The translations under genes and the position numbers were made by a program. Under the pieces are notes generated by a model. It was not told the DNA's origin, searched no databases, and saw nothing but the letters and a program-made list of their open reading frames with translations. Shown in pieces: positions 6,025 through 8,165 of a stretch of 8,165 nucleotides of DNA (position 1 is the stretch's first letter; every line of letters begins with the position of its first letter). Source of the DNA: an uncultured Anaerolineae bacterium (GTDB lineage: Bacteria > Chloroflexota > Anaerolineae > Anaerolineales > UBA11858); the NCBI GenBank assembly GCA_937893815.1, contig CALCSH010000081.1, forward strand, positions 1 to 8,165, given 5' to 3'.

Positions 6025-6873
6025 TCAACCGAATCCGGCCAACCGACCAGAATATTTTAAATACGCGCGCAGTCGCCAAAATGCCACGGCTGCCATACCA
6101 TGCGCCAGTACCGCGAAGAGAGGGGGTGTTTGCAGGGTGGAGTAAGTCCAGCACAGGCGTGTAGTCCCCCAACGTTCCAGAAAATAGCCCAATCCAGCAC
6201 CGGCGATGAAAGTCAGCACCGCCAATCGATAATCGGTGGGAGTTAGGGTGAGAAAGGCCACCAGGGCTAATGCCATGATGGTCAATGACTTGTTGAGCGT
6301 TGACCATACGAAGGATAGCATTAGAGCGTAGAAGGCCAGAAAGATAACCCAATAAAGCGATTTCATGAGCCACGAAGGAACATGAAGTGACACAAAGGTG
6401 TTTCCTTTATGTTGCTTTGTACCCTTTGTGGTTTCAATAACCCCGTTTTTTAGTAACCGTACAATACGGTCAATCGAAAGGCTGGCAATCGGCCAGGCGG
6501 GGATAATCCATAGCGGCGGGCGCTCGGCGGTGTAATATGTCCAGATTTCGGTTTGCGTGCCCCAACTCTCGATCACAAGACCGCCCACCATGCCCACCAG
6601 GACAATCCACACATCGGTGCGCAGATCCGCCCCGGCCATAATCAACAGCGACATCACCAGGAAGATGCCTACCAACAACCAGTCGAAATAACGCCACCAC
6701 GGGCCAGACCAATCGATCAGCGCCAGGTATTCCTCGGCCAGTGGCCACCAGATATACACAATCAGAAAAACCGTCAGCAAAAAGACGCTCATCAGATAGT
6801 AACTGGAACGCGTCCAACCGAGCGCCGCAACAATCTGACGGGGGGTTGATTTATTTGTCTTCGGCGTTGTCAT
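6025..6873 (-). CDS. Unrecognised polytopic membrane protein with internal duplication
   Basis: A 282-residue protein with a short basic N-terminus (about 1-22) and roughly eight hydrophobic segments (near 27-43, 63-80, 88-101, 121-139, 172-190, 196-210, 217-231, 250-266). The two halves are related: D83, R85, E102, W104-G105-T106, W111-T112-Y113, T115 and P119-P120-L121 line up without gaps, offset 131, with D214, R216, E233, W235-G236-T237, W242-T243-Y244, T246 and P250-P251-L252. Conserved E, W and Y at membrane edges suggest a binding or catalytic role, but I cannot assign a family; the E..G.....W.Y pattern only faintly recalls CruF/lycopene-cyclase-like membrane proteins. Residues 148-169, in the linker between halves, are encoded by a palindromic repeat. 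ATG at 6873 has no clear ribosome site. A TATAGT element at 6890-6885 would give an almost leaderless transcript. Convergent with the phosphoribosyltransferase gene, stop against stop. Confidence 0.8.
   Translation of the reverse strand: MTTPKTNKSTPRQIVAALGWTRSSYYLMSVFLLTVFLIVYIWWPLAEEYLALIDWSGPWWRYFDWLLVGIFLVMSLLIMAGADLRTDVWIVLVGMVGGLVIESWGTQTEIWTYYTAERPPLWIIPAWPIASLSIDRIVRLLKNGVIETTKGTKQHKGNTFVSLHVPSWLMKSLYWVIFLAFYALMLSFVWSTLNKSLTIMALALVAFLTLTPTDYRLAVLTFIAGAGLGYFLERWGTTRLCWTYSTLQTPPLFAVLAHGMAAVAFWRLRAYLKYSGRLAGFG
6367..6432 (-). repeat. Palindromic ACAAAGG-type repeat inserted in frame in the membrane-protein gene
   Basis: Arms 6369-6398 and 6404-6432 form an imperfect inverted repeat (about three quarters of positions match, one base offset). 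Each arm is built of ACAAAGG-like units of 8-11 bases (CCACAAAGG, GTACAAAG, ACATAAAGG on the minus strand). It encodes TTKGTKQHKGNTFVSLHVPS, a hydrophilic stretch typical of translated repeats of this type and unlike the hydrophobic flanks. Ends GAGCCAC and CTTTGTGG match the intergenic copy at 5436-5494. The reading frame is kept. Confidence 0.65.
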
Positions 6874-6886
6874 GTCAAAATTGTAC

Positions 6887-6892
6887 TATAAT
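6887..6892 (+). promoter_or_regulatory. Perfect -10 TATAAT upstream of sbcC, overlapping a divergent -10
   Basis: TATAAT lies 80 bases before the ATG at 6972. No convincing -35 is found 16-18 bases upstream; a TTGTCA at 6867-6872 is only 14 bases away. The same bases read on the minus strand as TATAGT (6890-6885), a candidate -10 for the membrane-protein gene. Confidence 0.4.
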
Positions 6893-6908
6893 CGGAAGCC
6901 ATCCGTAC

Positions 6909-6946
6909 CACGTTGAAATTTAGCAGATCATCCAACCCTCAACGTG
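6909..6946 (+). repeat. Inverted repeat CACGTTGA/TCAACGTG in the sbcC leader
   Basis: Perfect 8-bp arms (6909-6916 and 6939-6946) with a 22-base centre, lying between the presumed promoter and the sbcC start. It continues into CAACC-rich degenerate units up to about 6965. It could be an operator, a leader hairpin or a decayed dispersed repeat; it has no T-tail and is not a terminator. Confidence 0.45.
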
Positions 6947-6971
6947 CCAACCTGTAACCTTCAGACCTTTC

Positions 6972-8165
6972 ATGATCCCCATTACCCTTACACTCTCCGG
7001 CTTTCTCTCCTATTGTGATCCCGTCGAGATTGATTTTACCGCCTTCGATCTGGCTTGCATTGCCGGGCCGAATGGGGCGGGGAAATCTTCGATCCTGGAT
7101 GCCATCACCTGGGTGTTGTTTGGCCAGGCCCGCCAGCGCGGTGATACGATCATTAACAATCAATCCGAACAGGCGGAGGTAATCTTCGTTTTTCGATATG
7201 AAGAAAACCTTTACCAGGTCAAGCGCAGTAATCCGCGTGGTAAAGCTGGCGTGCTGGAGTTCAATATTGCGCAAACCAGTTCAGTAGTCAGTACTCAGTC
7301 TACGCAAGCCCTCTTAACGGATACTGTCAACTGGAAACCCCTCAGTGAGCGCACGATACGCGAGACGCAGCAGCGCATCGAAGAAACCCTGCGCCTCGAT
7401 TATGAAACTTTTGTCAACGCAGCGTTTTTTTTGCAAGGCAAGGCCGACCAGTTCACTCAGCAGCGCTCTGGTGACCGCAAACGCATTCTGTCGAGCATTC
7501 TGGGTCTGGAAATGTGGGAAGAGTACCGCCGCCGTGCGGTTGAGCAGCGCAAGCAAATTGAAAGCCAGATTACCATCCTGGATGGTCGGCTGGCAGAAAT
7601 TCAGGCCGAACTCTCCGAGGAGGCTGTGCGTAAAAATCGCCTGCAAATATTGCAAGATGAGCTTCAGCGCATCGGAGACACGCGCACCCTGCAAGAAACC
7701 AATCTGGAACAAAGCAAACAACTCCATCAATTATTGGAGGAAAAACGCAAAGGACGAGATTTGCTGGCTCAGCGTTTGGCAACTGAAAAAGAGCGCTGCG
7801 TTTCGTTGACTAAAAAATTAGCGGGTCGCCGCATAGAGAGCGAATCCTACGCCCAAATATTAAAGCGTGCACCCGAGGTCAAGCACGACCATCAACATTG
7901 GCAGCAGGCGCGCCGCGATCTGGCTCGCTGGGAAGAAACTGCCGACGAATTCCGCGAATATGAAAAACGTCGCCGGGCACCGTTGAGTCTCATCGAGGCT
8001 GAGCGCGCCCGCCTCGCTCAGGAATTAAAAACCCTCCGGGAGCAGGTGGCAGCGATCAGTGAACAGTGGTCAACGGTCAGTAGTCGGCAGTCAGCGTTAG
8101 AAACTTTACAATCCCAAATTACACACCTCCAATCCCAAATAGAGCAGCGGAAAGCACTCGAAACT
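6972..8165 (+). CDS. sbcC: SbcC/Rad50-family ATPase (exonuclease subunit), N-terminal part
   Basis: The ATG at 6972 opens a frame of 398 codons that remains open to the right window edge. The start MIPITLTLSGFLSY and Walker A GPNGAGKSS (residues 32-40), followed by ILDAITWVLFGQAR, are typical of SbcC/Rad50. The Q-loop lies in NAAFFLQGKADQF (Q155). From about residue 165 the sequence becomes a charged coiled coil (EEYRRRAVEQRKQIESQI and onward), which should lead to a zinc hook and the second ATPase half beyond the window; full SbcC proteins are about 1000 residues, so some 40% is present. With nuclease SbcD the complex trims DNA ends and hairpins in the cytoplasm. The sbcD gene, often directly upstream, is absent here. 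No clear ribosome site. Two CAGT-rich tracts (7277-7300, 8055-8094) are read in frame. An alternative label is a generic SMC-type ATPase. Confidence 0.9.
   Translation, partial: MIPITLTLSGFLSYCDPVEIDFTAFDLACIAGPNGAGKSSILDAITWVLFGQARQRGDTIINNQSEQAEVIFVFRYEENLYQVKRSNPRGKAGVLEFNIAQTSSVVSTQSTQALLTDTVNWKPLSERTIRETQQRIEETLRLDYETFVNAAFFLQGKADQFTQQRSGDRKRILSSILGLEMWEEYRRRAVEQRKQIESQITILDGRLAEIQAELSEEAVRKNRLQILQDELQRIGDTRTLQETNLEQSKQLHQLLEEKRKGRDLLAQRLATEKERCVSLTKKLAGRRIESESYAQILKRAPEVKHDHQHWQQARRDLARWEETADEFREYEKRRRAPLSLIEAERARLAQELKTLREQVAAISEQWSTVSSRQSALETLQSQITHLQSQIEQRKALET
7277..7300 (+). repeat. CAGT/AGTC-rich tract in sbcC (copy 1)
   Basis: The tract CAGTTCAGTAGTCAGTACTC continues with AGTC and is read as SSVVSTQS (from residue 103). 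It lies in the variable strand-loop region between Walker A and the Q-loop. It shares CAGTAGTC-type units with the tract at 8055-8094 and is unlike the surrounding codon pattern. Confidence 0.45.
8055..8094 (+). repeat. CAGT/GGTCA-rich tract in sbcC (copy 2)
   Basis: Units of about 7-9 bases (ATCAGTGAACAGTGGTCA, then ACGGTCAGTAGTCGGCAGTC) encode ISEQWSTVSSRQS (residues 362-374) in the coiled coil. Serine, threonine and tryptophan here break an otherwise charged, helix-forming stretch, which supports an absorbed repeat. It is the longer of two such tracts in the gene. Confidence 0.5.

Noticed and set aside
7425..7432. Run of eight T in sbcC as a slippage or frameshift site
   Set aside because: The frame continues correctly through the conserved FFLQGKADQF motif, so no frameshift is needed.
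7314..7730. Minus-strand open frame opposite sbcC
   Set aside because: It is antisense to the Q-loop and coiled-coil region, which is plainly coding on the plus strand.

Overview
The window is about 8.2 kb of a bacterial chromosome of moderate GC content, densely packed with housekeeping-type genes. I infer a member of the Chloroflexota (Anaerolineae-like). The reasons are the style of the PriA and SbcC proteins, a lone Memo-family gene, and short repeats (ACAAAGG-type palindromes, CAGT-rich tracts, GTTGAAAC-type tracts) that sit between genes and also in frame inside them. This is an impression from composition and protein style, not a demonstrated placement.

Layout. Positions 1-300 hold a compact minus-strand unit: a sigma70-like promoter (337-366), a strong Shine-Dalgarno, a 30-codon peptide gene (207-299), and two tandem near-identical hairpins (147-183 and 79-115). 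The possible start of another minus-strand ORF follows, running off the left edge. Positions 574-5414 form a plus-strand run: amrB (Memo family), a DUF21/CBS/CorC-HlyC membrane protein two bases after it, then priA (primosomal helicase). A promoter whose -10 overlaps the priA stop codon, followed by a palindromic repeat in the leader, precedes a small purine-type phosphoribosyltransferase gene (5518-6024). Its stop codon abuts the stop codon of a convergent gene (6873-6025, minus) for an unrecognised polytopic membrane protein. A short divergent intergenic region with overlapping -10 elements separates that from the start of an SbcC/Rad50-type ATPase gene (6972 onward), cut by the right edge.

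Themes. PriA (restart of stalled forks) and SbcC (DNA end processing) are both genome-maintenance proteins, but they are not in one operon and I see no evidence of a dedicated defence or mobile system. The most unusual signals are: (1) the self-contained 30-aa peptide gene with its own promoter, ribosome site and terminators; (2) a clear internal duplication in the unrecognised membrane protein; and (3) repeats that appear to have been absorbed in frame into protein-coding genes: one in the linker between the duplicated halves of the membrane protein, two in sbcC, and possibly one in the PriA zinc region.
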